64,000 nt of DNA from Onthophagus taurus (Eukaryota; Arthropoda; Insecta; Coleoptera; Scarabaeidae), in contig NC_091968.1 of assembly GCF_036711975.1 (NCBI RefSeq), forward strand, positions 11,036,001 through 11,100,000, read 5' to 3'. The notes below the pieces were generated by a model. The model did not search any database. It was not told the origin of the DNA and saw only the letters and a program-made list of their open reading frames with translations. Positions 32,801 through 42,900 of the stretch are shown piece by piece. A program made the translations under genes and the position numbers. Within the stretch, counting starts at the first letter, position 1. Every line of letters starts with the position of its first letter.

Positions 32801-35800
32801 TCAATTGTATAACGAATAGATAATTTAATAGTTGTAGATAATAGTATATTATTCAACAAGCGTATAATGGCGGCTGTTACCCACGAAGATGAAATTGCAA
32901 CACGAGCGAGCAAAGCGAGCGAATGTTGTAATCGGAGTGGGTAACATCCATTATACGCAAGTTGAATACTATACTTTATCTACAACTATTTAATTTTGAA
33001 AAAAAATCAAAAAAAGAAAAAAAAAATAAACTTGATAGACATTTCAGACATAACCTCAATACAGTGTGTCTCCGGATTGTGTCCCCGTAAGGTATAATTG
33101 ACGATAAATTTTTGAATTCAAATTCTATCTTTTGCAATTAAAGTCTGGATGTCATAAAACGAAATATAACCATGTTTTACGTCAAATATCCTCTAAGTAC
33201 CAAAGTTAACGCAAGAAGTTTGTTAACCGTTGCAGGTAAAGTAGTCTTTCTGAGTAATGTACAACAAAAGTTGATTAAGATAAAATGTTTGTTATGTTAA
33301 ATTATAGCGATATGCCGAATTTTATTAATTTAGCATATAAAAGAAAAAATGAGTTTTTTCTTGAAATTTTTTTTCTAATATTCCGTTTTACAATAAAAAG
33401 AAATGACCTGAGTGAACTAACAATTATCATTTCATAACTTAGCTTTAGCCTATTGTTAAATATTAGTTGATCATGTTTACATTACAACATAAAATATTTA
33501 TAGTGCAGTGCTATGGATTAGGGAACATTAGTTACAATGCAGTTTTAAGGCAATTTGAGGAAAAATTTGGATTTTTAGTACTACAAAAACAATTAAGAGA
33601 GTTGTTAAGAAAATTTCAGAAACAGGCAATGTGGAAAATAAAAGAAAGGAAAAAAAGCTTTTAGATAAACATGATGCGGGGTCGATTGTTGCAGTAACGA
33701 ACGCAATGGATTATGGTAAGGTGTCGTATTATAAACCAAAATTTAACCACACTATCGAATTAGGTGATGAAGCAAAACGTTTAGATTATTGTTTGTGGCT
33801 TGGGTACAAAATTTTGAAAGACAGAACTTTTTTAAAAAACCTCACAAAAGGCCCACATTCGACCATTTTAATTAGAAATTATTTAAATACGTTATTTCGA
33901 AAAAAATGGATTGGTAGATATCATCCGCAACCATAGTCGCCAAGAAGTCCGGATTTATTTATTATGAATTTTTATTTTTAAGGTTATGTAAAACAAAAAG
34001 TGTACACTGAAAATTTTAATAACAATTTAGACCGTTTAAAACAAAAAAATTGAATCTGTTATTAGAGAAATTTCGTTGGACCATATTAGAAAAAGTTATA
34101 AATGTCGAAAAAGGGCTGAATTATGTCTTAGTGTTGGTGGTGGTATCATTGAATAAGCTTTTATGTTAATTTAGTTTAGATCGAAAATGTTTTGTTAATC
34201 TTATGATTTAAAAATCTGCATTTTGCTTTTATATCCTACATTAATAAAATTCGGCATATCGCTATAATTTAACATAACAAACATTTTATCTTAATCAACT
34301 TTTGTTGTACATTGCTCAGAAAGGCCACTTCACCTGCAACAGTTAACAAACTTCTTGCGTTAACTTTGGTATTTTGAGGACATTTGACGTAAACCTTGGT
34401 TATATTTCGTTTTATGTCATCCAGACTTTAATTGCAAAAGATGGAATTTGAATACCAAAATTTATCGTCAATTATACCTTACGGGGACACAATCCGGGGA
34501 CACACTGTATATAAGAAAGCTGTCGCTGTCATTTTTGTGATTATTTTATTTTTTGATTAGTAGGCCGTGTCAGAACTGTGGAATAATGGCTTCATTATTC
34601 AACACTTTGTTAGTCATGGGTAATGCGTGTCATTACCAGTCAAAAATCAATTGTATAACGAATAGATAATTTAATAGTTGTAGATAATAGTATATTATTC
34701 AACAAGCGTATAATGGCGGCTGTTACCCACGAAGATGAAGTTGCAACACGAGCGAGCAAAGCGAGCGAGTGTTGTAATCTGAGTGGGTAACATCCATTAT
34801 ACGCAAGTTGAATACTATACTTTATCTACAACTATTTAATTTTGAAAAAAAAAAATCAAAAAAAGGAAAAAAAAAACTTGATAGACATTTCAGACATAAC
34901 CTCAATATAAGAAAGCTGTCGCTGTCATTTTTGTTAATATTTTATTTTTTAGTTTTAGTAGGCCGTGTCAGAACTGTGGAATAATGGCTTCATTATTCAA
35001 CACTTTGTCAGTCATGGGTAATGCGTGTCATTACCTGTCAAAAATCAAATGAATAACGAATAGATAATTCAATAGTTGTAGATAAAGATTATTATTATTA
35101 TTACAACTAGAAAGTTTCGAGTTCGAGTACTTTTCGGGATAGGGAAATTTGACGCAAATTTCTGACCACTGTATCATGTTTATAAAGTCCATTTCCGGTG
35201 TAACCGAAAGTTGCAGAAAACTGAAAATATTTTAACTGAAACGAGCTCCTCGGATAAACCGTGCATGCAAATTTTCATAAAAATAGTTCCAGTAATTTGC
35301 CATATACCAATAGACTCAACTCGTCGTGACAGACGATACATTAATCATAAATTATTTTCTGCTAAACGTCATTTTAATTAATGTCGGTAAAGTAGAATCC
35401 TATTTGTCAATTAATGACGTTTAAAAAAATTAATTTTCATTAAAATTACTTGTTTTCCAATAACATCATAAGGAATAAACTTGGTTTCTCCTTTATAATC
35501 GTGAAGTAATCTTCCTTTCATCGCAACAGAATTCTTTAAAATAATGTCTTCTAATCCGATTGATTTTAGAGCGTTTCTTCCTCGGTTTGATAACGCTAAA
35601 TTAATCGATTTTCCAGTTTCGGTTTCACATTTTCTTAAATCTAAATCAATTGTTAATAAATTTTTTAATTAAACTTAATATTTTAAGTTTAATACCATCT
35701 CTTTTTTCGTATAAAACCACTTCATAATTCCTGTTAGCCATGTAACACGCGCACATAGCGCCAACCTAAAAACTTAATATAAAACACCCCAAATAACTGT

Positions 35801-35860
35801 AATTTTAATAGAACTTACCAAACCACCCCCGATTATTCCAACGCGTTTTTTTTCATACAT
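19909..35860 (-). CDS. KMO: Kynurenine 3-monooxygenase (complete, 5 exons)
   Basis: An FAD-dependent hydroxylase of the mitochondrial outer membrane that converts kynurenine to 3-hydroxykynurenine in tryptophan and ommochrome metabolism (cinnabar in Drosophila). Exons on the minus strand: 35819-35860 (ATG at 35858-35860; an in-frame stop lies upstream), 35696-35765, 35450-35640, 20908-20956 and 19909-20855. All introns are GT-AG, the phases agree, and the total is 1299 nt, or 432 residues, normal for the family. Landmarks: dinucleotide fold GGGLVG (11-16), SINLALSNRG in exon 3, GADGAH (160-165), the FAD-binding block GDAAHAMVPFYGQGMNAG (from about 294) and a hydrophobic C-terminal anchor (412-432). 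Introns 1, 2 and 4 are 52-55 nt, while intron 3 is about 14.5 kb of transposons. No inactivating change was seen. A separate 5' untranslated exon cannot be excluded. Confidence 0.95.
23360..24538 (+). pseudogene. Transib transposase remnants (RAG1-core-like)
   Basis: Three conserved blocks are in order. At 23379-23553 there is NPTPSSIRFCRPIRLQWVHE, ending at a GTAAGT donor. At about 23700-23860 there are a cysteine pair CYLCRAKISQMN and the region FGLSVLLAYIRFF followed by LLHISYRLEI. At 24083-24538 there is YMPTSVHKILIHG followed by LSEEAQEANNKKIRKFRESH, containing the Glu that I take as the acidic catalytic residue of this family, ending in a strongly acidic tail. A stop precedes the last block (near 24080) and frames shift between blocks. 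Parts of the upstream transposase are missing or unrecognisable, so it is inactive. Confidence 0.82.
24575..25085. repeat. mariner MITE-related sequence inside the Transib
   Basis: It contains gttccatttaaaa, ccaccctgtataa (24653) and, at the far end, acgtgagacactctgta, plus a 'ccggaagtggcagccatctt' segment similar to the MITE at 602. Borders are unclear. Confidence 0.4.
26700..27165. repeat. ~138-bp tandem repeat, about 3.3 units
   Basis: The motif 'acttcgtaagggctgtttta' or a close variant recurs at about 26720, 26855, 26996 and 27133 (steps of 135-141 bp), each followed by 'gttaacgacggcag'. The unit is unrelated to the 133-bp satellite at 57825. Confidence 0.75.
27166..27748. other. No gene seen
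   Basis: It contains a stretch (27250-27400) ending 'gatttcccattctttctga' that resembles one terminus of the mariner derivative at 30946. Otherwise it is unannotated. Confidence 0.4.
27753..27944 (+). pseudogene. Ulp1-like (C48) cysteine protease fragment, probably transposon-derived
   Basis: A 63-codon frame containing FLDPMGTSNEE near the start and HSTRRDSYNCGLY near the end. The D-x-x-N-C-G pattern and preceding hydrophobic segment fit the Asn/Cys catalytic block of Ulp1/SUMO-protease-like domains that several DNA transposon families carry. No transposase is visible beside it. Confidence is low to moderate because only about 60 residues remain. Confidence 0.5.
28068..28262 (+). pseudogene. 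Reverse transcriptase fragment of an RTE-like LINE
   Basis: The frame reads ELKEGDGLAPILFNILLEYI and ends at GYADDL, which are the conserved RT blocks around the YADD catalytic box. It then runs without a stop into a different LINE at 28263. It is only about 65 codons and clearly a truncated relic. Confidence 0.65.
29442..30451. mobile_element. Foldback MITE inserted in the LINE RT
   Basis: The inverted ends (ccaaggacagtagaatctaa and complement) continue as imperfect arms (gtcacac, ccacgcc). The LINE codons for DDT before and SF after are contiguous once it is removed. The repeated flank is 'gatacc' plus two mismatched bases, suggesting an 8-bp duplication (hAT- or P-like). Confidence 0.75.
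29607..30308. mobile_element. hAT-type MITE nested in the MITE
   Basis: Ends TAGTGATGTAAA and TTTACATCACTA with an exact 8-bp duplication ATGTGTAT (29599-29606, 30309-30316). The interior has 'gttactcgttac' repeats typical of such hAT ends. It is 702 bp and non-coding. Confidence 0.88.
30946..32135 (+). mobile_element. mariner deletion derivative inserted in the LINE
   Basis: The inverted arms of about 290 bp begin CAGGGTGAGTCAGAAAGAAT. TA duplications are at 30944-30945 and 32136-32137. Inside, only a scrap of transposase remains (NPDLNPLDF near 31570-31600, the block with the third catalytic Asp). It depends on a transposase made elsewhere. Confidence 0.82.
33062..34507 (+). mobile_element. 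mariner element with ~270-bp inverted termini
   Basis: The ends CAGTGTGTCTCCGGATTGTG and GACACACTG are flanked by TA (33060-33061, 34508-34509). It inserted into unit 2 of the tandem repeat and encodes a broken transposase. The same terminal type occurs at 51392-53005. Confidence 0.86.
33473..34155 (+). pseudogene. mariner transposase remnant
   Basis: The N-terminal helix-turn-helix (QHKIFIVQCYGLGNISYNAV) is open to 33664. Downstream frames give RLDYCLWLGY, LNTLFRKKWIGRYHPQP and SPRSPDL, which is the region leading to the third catalytic residue. Most of the central catalytic domain is deleted. The N-terminus resembles those at 50780-51013 and 52474-52602. Confidence 0.75.
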
Positions 35861-36560
35861 TTCTCCTTTTAGAACCTTCCGCAGTAAAAGAACACCTTAA
35901 CTTAAATAGTTTTATCAACCTAATAAATATTATATGTAAATTATCTTCTAGAATATCATCTTTCACTACTTCAAAGGTTTCGGATATTATTACATTTCGT
36001 GTATTTGCTTTACACTTCATTAAATTTCTTGGGGATTAAACACAAAAAAAACAACGCATTTTATTTAATCTGTAATTATTACCTTTATATACAACGATAT
36101 GTACAGTATTCATAAACCTACGAATAAATATCATATCGGGACACGTCCTTGTCTTGTTTTTTCCTATTTTAACATTTTTTAATATGGGAATGATTGTAAC
36201 AATTCGCGGCGGCGACGACGACTTACGCGTTAGGTTAATGAGACTGCTTTTTAACAATCGTAACTTCTTGTTTTCATTTTTAACACCTCACCTTAATTAA
36301 TTTTTGAATTAATTTATATTTTTTTGGTCCTTTCATTCAAAAAATTCTTATTTAAAAACTTTTTACTTAATGGGTGTAAAAATTGTATAAATGGGACGAA
36401 CACAAGAGAAAAATCTTCGGTGGTTAAAAAAATAATTAATAAATCATTCATACTAACCTCATTGCACACAAAAAAAATCTCATTCTTTTTTGCTCTTAAT
36501 ATTTTTTTCTTTCTCTCTATTTCTATAGAGATTTGAAACCCCTAATATGTTTTTTTGAAA
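35861..36560 (-). promoter_or_regulatory. Intergenic space holding the KMO promoter
   Basis: About 700 nt between the KMO start codon and the stop of the upstream gene on the same strand. The KMO promoter and the upstream gene's 3' UTR must lie here, but no core promoter motif can be fixed by eye. Confidence 0.5.
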
Positions 36561-36931
36561 TTATGCTTGTTTTGGATGTGGAACCGGAAGTTGGGGTTGA
36601 GGTTTGAAACATTGTAAAAGAAAAACTGTGTACGTTACAAAAGCGACGCCTATCGCTAACATTGCGTACATAAATAGATTTAGTTCCGGTTGTCTAAATC
36701 GGTTCTTTCGCAACCATTCCAATACGTCCTTTTCTGAACGAAGGTCACCTCTATAAATACTGGGGAATCTTCGTCGGAAATAAACGATTGCTGGAAGTTG
36801 GGTTACACCCCATTTTCTGGCATATCTTGGATCTGCCATTTTGACAAAAGTTATGTCGAAATTGTCGGTTTCGCTGTCGATATTTTCCAATTTTTCCATT
36901 ATGATTTTACTTTCATCAGAATGCATTTCAT
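36561..36931 (-). CDS. Terminal exon E: last module and membrane anchor
   Basis: 371 nt ending at TAA. The module has HSDESK in place of CxxC, keeps LPAIVYFRRR and GDLRSEKDVLEWL, then a hydrophobic segment of about 23 residues (LNLFMYAMLAIGVAFVTYTV region) and the tail KPQPQLPVPHPKQA. This predicts a type I-like membrane protein with a short exposed tail. Confidence 0.87.
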
Positions 36932-39900
36932 CTAAAAAACAATTACAATTAATTATTTTACAAATCTAATTAATATTGTCTATTTAATACATTAGTCTAT
37001 AATTAATTAATACATCTATTTCATGTTCTTAGATATATTCGGGGTATACATCTACATAATGTATAAATTAAGAACGGTAGTTCTAGCTTTAATTGTTTTA
37101 TCAGCGCTAAAATGTTGTATGTCTTCACTGAATAGAAAGTAGAACTAAAATTAGACCTAGAATTAAACACATCTGGGTTTAGCCGTACGTCTCTTAAGAT
37201 GGCAAATGTTTGTAGTTCTAGGTTTGCTAGTTGTAGTGCTAGTGTTAGTTTTAGTTTTAGTTGTTATTCAGCACTAGATTGTTGATGTTTGGGAATGTTA
37301 AAATTAACAACCGAATAAATCTACAATTCAATGGTAAACAATTTACCTGCAAAAGGGAACTCATGTTTTTGGGAGTGAGGATTGACTCGAATCTGTCATG
37401 GAAATACCACATCAACGATCTGGCCATTAAGATAAATCGTGTGTGTATTGCGTTGAGAACAATTACTCGGTTAGTGTCGATCAGCGCAGCTATTAGTGCG
37501 TATTATGAGCTCTGTGAATCTGGAACCCGAGTTTAAGATATTTTGTTACACCCTGCCTCCCTACGGTAAATCTGGGGATACGTATAGGCAGACTGCATAC
37601 TAGAGGACCTATTGGAATTATCTAGATTAGTCGCAGGGTGCGACAATCCGTGGGGTTTAAGAAAAATAATAATTAAAATTCATGTTCACTACTTGGTTGG
37701 TCAACTATAATTTTATAAATCTGAATCTGTTGTGGATTTAAATCTGAAGCTAACTTCAGCCACATGTCAGGAGCGACAAGTTTTTGCACTCGTTGAACAT
37801 AGTACTGCAGCAGAGATCCTTCTTACATCCGTACCTGGATTTTCTTCAACCCTTCTCAAAATATCCTCTTCTACTGCAGGAGTGCTCACAGATCGAGGTC
37901 GACCAGCATAGTGGTGACTTGTTTTAAAAGAACCCACTTCCGACAAACGTTGATGCAATTTTGTGAACAATGTATCACAAGGTAAGTTACGGTTGGGGTA
38001 AATTTCCGAGTAACGGCGACGTGCCTCATAAGCGTTACTATTAGCAGCACCGTACAGGGTGGTTCAAATTCGATGTCCGAATAGGCTATCTCGTAAACTA
38101 TAAGAGTTAGAAAAAAAGTAGCTAGTTTTTCCCCTGGAGGCCAAAATTGAAAATATGAATAATAATATTATAACTAACACATTATATGGACACTTTTTTA
38201 CAGAGATAGCGCTTTGAGGTTTTCGACATTGGAATTTATTTAAAAAAAGAGATCGACACATGTAAGCTACTTTTTTTCTAATTCTTATAGTTTCCGAGTT
38301 TCCGATTTGAACCATCCTGTACATAAAGTACATGTCTGCCATTTGTGCATTTCATCAGTCATGCTTACATGAAATAAAAGCAACCAACTACACTAGCGAA
38401 AGTAACGTGATATTCTTACTTTTCGTAAGAATGATGTGATAAAACTGCCAGGTGTTTTGAAAATATATTAAACAAAACCGTAAATTAGTCGCACAGTAAA
38501 ATTTGTAGTATAAAGTAAGGCATATACGACATTTGGGGGTAGTGTTAAGGGGATTAACTACCCCCTTAACACGTTGACTGCCGCAATAGTCACTAAAAGT
38601 CTTCATTCTGGCCGGCAGACATGCCACAATAAACCAAGTGCATAGAATAACGAATACTATCGAAATAGCAATGGAAGAAAATAAAGTCTGCTCCGCCGTA
38701 TTTTTGGATGTTGCACAAGCTTTTGACAAAGTCTGGTTAGATGGTTTAAATTACAAACTAGACCAAATACTACCATCAACGTATAGTCAACTATTAAAAT
38801 CGTATCTTTCTGATCGATATTTTAGAGTAAAATATGAAAATGCTTATTCACCAATACATGAAATACCAGCCGGAGTTCCTCAAGGAAGTGTGCTTGGCCC
38901 AACATTGTACTTACTCTACACATTCGACCTTCCTCAGGTACCAGAAACTTTAACAGCTACATTCGCAGACGACACAGCGATCTTGGCTGTTGCAAAAAAT
39001 GAAGTAGTTGCAGCAAATAAGTTACAATTGGCATTAAATTCAATAGAAAACTGGACCAAACGATGGCTAATAAAACTAAATACAAATAAATCGACATACA
39101 TAAACTTTAGTCACAAGAAAGTAAACTATGTCCCAGTACACATAAATGACAATGCAGTCCCTTACGCCGACACCGCAAAATATCTTGGTATGACGCTGGA
39201 TGCCAAACTCAAATGGAAAGCGTACGTCAAAAAAAACATGAGGAACTTGATATCAAATTTAGACACGTATATTGGCTTATTGGCAGAAAATCAACGCTAT
39301 CAGTAAGAAACAAGTTGCTAATATACAAGCAAGTATTAAAACCAAAATGGACATACGGAATCCAACTGTGGGGTTGTACCTGCAAGACAAATGCAAGTTT
39401 GATTCAAAGATTCCAGAACAAAGTACTAAGGTGCATAGTGAATGCACCCTAGTATATAAGAAACACCGACCTCCATCGCGACTTGAAACTAGCATTGGTG
39501 TCATCAAAAATTGCATCATTCGCATCTAAACATGAGAAGAGAATGCATGATCATCCCAACATCGAGGCTATCCAACTTCTCAACAACGAGGATGTCCTGC
39601 GTCGCCTTCAGAGGAGGAAGCCGTTCGATTTAGTGAGCTAGTGCCCTAGTCGATTCAAACGCGAGCAAGAGTGCGGAATTATAACAAAAACAATAATACC
39701 CAATACGTGTGTTCCGCGTATCGCAGTGTGCACGTTTTTGTGTTTTGGTCTTAAAACGGTAAAAATATGACAATATTTATCTATATTATGGGTAAAGCAG
39801 ACTGGACCACTGGGAAAAGCTGCAAAACATTATCTAGTTTAATTTAGTGTTAAAAATAAGTAACTAATTAGTATGTATTTACTAGGTGTTATACAATTGT

Positions 39901-42900
39901 GTAAAAAAAAAAAATTCTGTCTGGAACAATTTTAAAATTAAATAGGCATGAGAATCAACTGGTGCTTCTCGTGGCTGTTGTGGAAATTTTGCCGTGAATC
40001 AAGTTACGCTTTTCATGGCAGTCAACGTGTTAAGAATTAATTCTATTTTAGGCGTTACTTGTCGAGTTTGGCAATATGCCACGGTATTTGTTTTATATGT
40101 GAAGTAAAAATGTTTGAAAATGGTTATGAGGGCTGGAAGTTATGGGAAGAGGTAAATATAAAACTTATAGATAAATAAGTTATGACCATGTGGTCGTCAT
40201 AACATGTACAGAGTGTTAATTAATTATCGTACCTGACGTCATAATTGCAAGTATGCAACCAATATCACGCTGAATATATTTGAATGCGCAAATCGGGTAT
40301 TGAAATACCAGTACTGTGATATTGGTTGCATACTTTCAATGATGACGTCGGGTACGATAATTAATTAACACACTCTATGTAACCTCATGTAACCCCACAG
40401 ATATCACACGTTAGTTGTGGTATATGTATGATACATCAAATGAAAGTTTTTTAAAAATGAATATCAGTTTCAATTTACAAAATTTTTATATATATGCAAA
40501 AGTGTACTTTTCCCCAAACTTTCAACCCCTAAAACTCGACTCAGGGGCTTTTACCGCACGTATAAAAAAATACGTAAACCTTATTTTGGTCCATTCTATG
40601 GCTGTACCAAATTTCATCAAAATCGGCGTGCCACAGTTGTGTTACTTCCCTGTAAGACTTTTTTATTTATCTTTATGAGAACTATAAGATGCTAAAACAC
40701 CCGGTATAAATATACTAATGCGCCACAATTAATAGAGAAACGTTTGTTTGAAACATTTTTCTTTAAAACCACAAATGGCGAAGGTAATGGCTGTTTTCCA
40801 GACATTTGATACACCTGTATGTTATTAATATTATTGCAAATTTGGTATGCAACCCAATTATCTTAACGAAATATTAAAAAAATCAATCAAGATACTTACA
40901 AAAGAAAACTGTAACAAATTCATTTTCTTCTAAAAGCTTTTCCAGCATTTTCTTATTAACCTCTTCGATTTCATTTTTAATCTCAAAAACATCTTGAGAT
41001 GTTAACCAATCTAAAACTTTATCGGCCTGCATTAAATCGCCATCATAAACCATTGGGGTTTTCTTCCTAAAATACATCAAAGCTGGTAAACTGTGAAGCC
41101 CGTGCTCCGCTGCGGCGTCCGCGCTGCAAATTTTCACAAAATCTATTCCAAATAGATCGGCTTCACCGTCGATTTCTTCAAGCTGTTCGAGGATATCTTC
41201 ACATTCAGGACAATCATCATCATCTAATAACAAAAAATAATAATTAAGAAAAAGTAAATATTTAAATAAAAAAAACGTACAAAAAAAGACTGCCAAAAAC
41301 GGAGATTCTGCAAATAACCTTGCCAACATTCTCTCATTTACCGATTCAATTTCATCGGCTAATTCACGATTATCATCATCGATTAACCATTCTAAAACGG
41401 ATTCTTCGTTTTGTAAGTCGCCTTCGAAAAGTAAAGGATTTCCATTTCTAAAGTAAACTAAAGCGGGAAACGTTTTGATACTGTATCTTTTCGCTAACTG
41501 GGGATCTTGAATCTTAACTAAATGTATTCCATAAACATCGCATTCATCGTCGATGTTCTCTAAATCTTCTAAGATTTCTTCACATATATGACAATTCGCT
41601 TTGTAAAAATAAACCGCTAGATATTGTGTTTCTTCGACGAAAGTCTCCAACATAACTCGAGTTATTAATTCGATTCTATCTTCGGTTCTTTGTTGGATTA
41701 ACCACTGAAGGACTTCTTCTTCCTCCGCTAAATCGCCCTCGAAAATACCACCGATTCCTCGTTCGAAATACATTAAAACGGGGAAGTTTACCGCTCCGTA
41801 TTGTTCGGCGATTTTATAATCTTCCGTTTTTACGAATGTTATTCCATGACGTTCGCAATCGTCGTCGATGTTTTCTAATTCTTCGAGAATTGGACCACAT
41901 TGTTCACAATCATCACCATCTTAAGAAATTTTTAACATTATTATTATTATTAACTTAGTTTATAAAAGATTGTGTGTTAAAGTTGGAAGAAACAAAAATT
42001 GTGTTAATTAACAATAAAAAAAGGAAGCATTAATAAAGATCAAAAAAGCTTATTTTAAGCAATAAAATAATTACAGTAAAACCTCGATATACCGGGAATT
42101 TCATACAACTTGCAGTATATGAATGCAATAACCATAGTTACGAAACTACTATGCACTTGCACTGTCTCACATAAAATGCAATAGCTTAATAGTATAGGCA
42201 TTGGGTAGTTTAGCAAAGGAAAAGTTATGCCTGGAAAAAGATGACGTCCTTATGATAACCGTGAGTTTTCGGCCGTCTTAAGAGACGCACGGCTAAACTC
42301 GAATGTTTCTGGTTCTCCTTTTCGTTCACTAAAAATATACCACAATCTAGACTAGAAACATTTTAGAACTAACACACGCCGCACGTCTCTCAAGACGGCT
42401 AAACCCGAATGATTCTAGTTCTAGATTTTGTGTTAGTTCTAGTCATAGTGCTAGTTTAAACTAACACAATGCCGAGAACTATAAACATGCGGGTTTAGCC
42501 GCACGTCTCTCAAGATGGCTAAACCCGAATGATTCTGGTTCTAGGTCTTGTGTTAGTTCTAGTGATAGTGTTAGAACTAACACTAGACTTAGAACTAGAA
42601 AGTATCGGGTTTAGCCGTGCGTCTGAAGATGCAGTCTTGTGTTAATTCTACTGATAGTGTTAGTGTAAAACTAGAACTAACACTAGACGTAGAACTAGAA
42701 AGTATCGAGTTTAGTCGTGCGTCTTCAGACCCGAATGTTTCTAGTTCTAGGTCTGGTGTTAGTTCTAGCTTTTGTACAATAAAAATATGCAAAATAATGA
42801 TATCTTATGTTAACTAGCGCTACCTACCACTGTCACTAGAACAAACATTAGACTTAAAACTAGAAACATTCAGACATGTTGCATTTTATGTGAGACAAAG

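Larger units (their letters stand above)
32481..35085. repeat. ~360-400-bp tandem repeat, three units, one split
   Basis: Units begin 'agtatatta' at 32481, 32843 and 34689. Unit 2 is split by the mariner at 33062. Each unit contains an inner foldback (caagcgtataatgg and ccattatacgc) and the phrase 'aggccgtgtcagaactgtgg'. Unit 1 lacks the 'gagcgagcaaagcgagcga' segment present in units 2 and 3. It looks like a MITE amplified in tandem. Confidence 0.8.
20976..35336. mobile_element. Outermost mariner-like element of the KMO intron (ends only)
   Basis: The left end CAGGGTCTGTCACGACGAGC and the inverted right end (gctcctcggataaacc, then actcgtcgtgacagacga) match over about 110 bp and are flanked by TA (20974-20975, 35337-35338). 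Everything else in the intron lies inside. They could instead be two separate MITEs in opposite orientation. The positions next to both splice sites favour one founding insertion. Confidence 0.6.
20957..35449 (-). other. KMO intron 3, ~14.5 kb, built from nested transposons
   Basis: Bounded by the donor after 35450 (CAA|gtaat) and the acceptor tttag before 20956. A matched pair of inverted mariner-like ends lies 20 nt from one splice site (20976) and about 113 nt from the other (35336). Removing everything between them would leave an ordinary short intron of roughly 130 nt. Confidence 0.85.

Noticed and set aside
40883..41773. A single 296-codon exon
   Set aside because: It reads through a 57-nt GT-AG intron (41224-41280) and stops short of the real upstream acceptor at 41920. 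The module pattern supports two exons.
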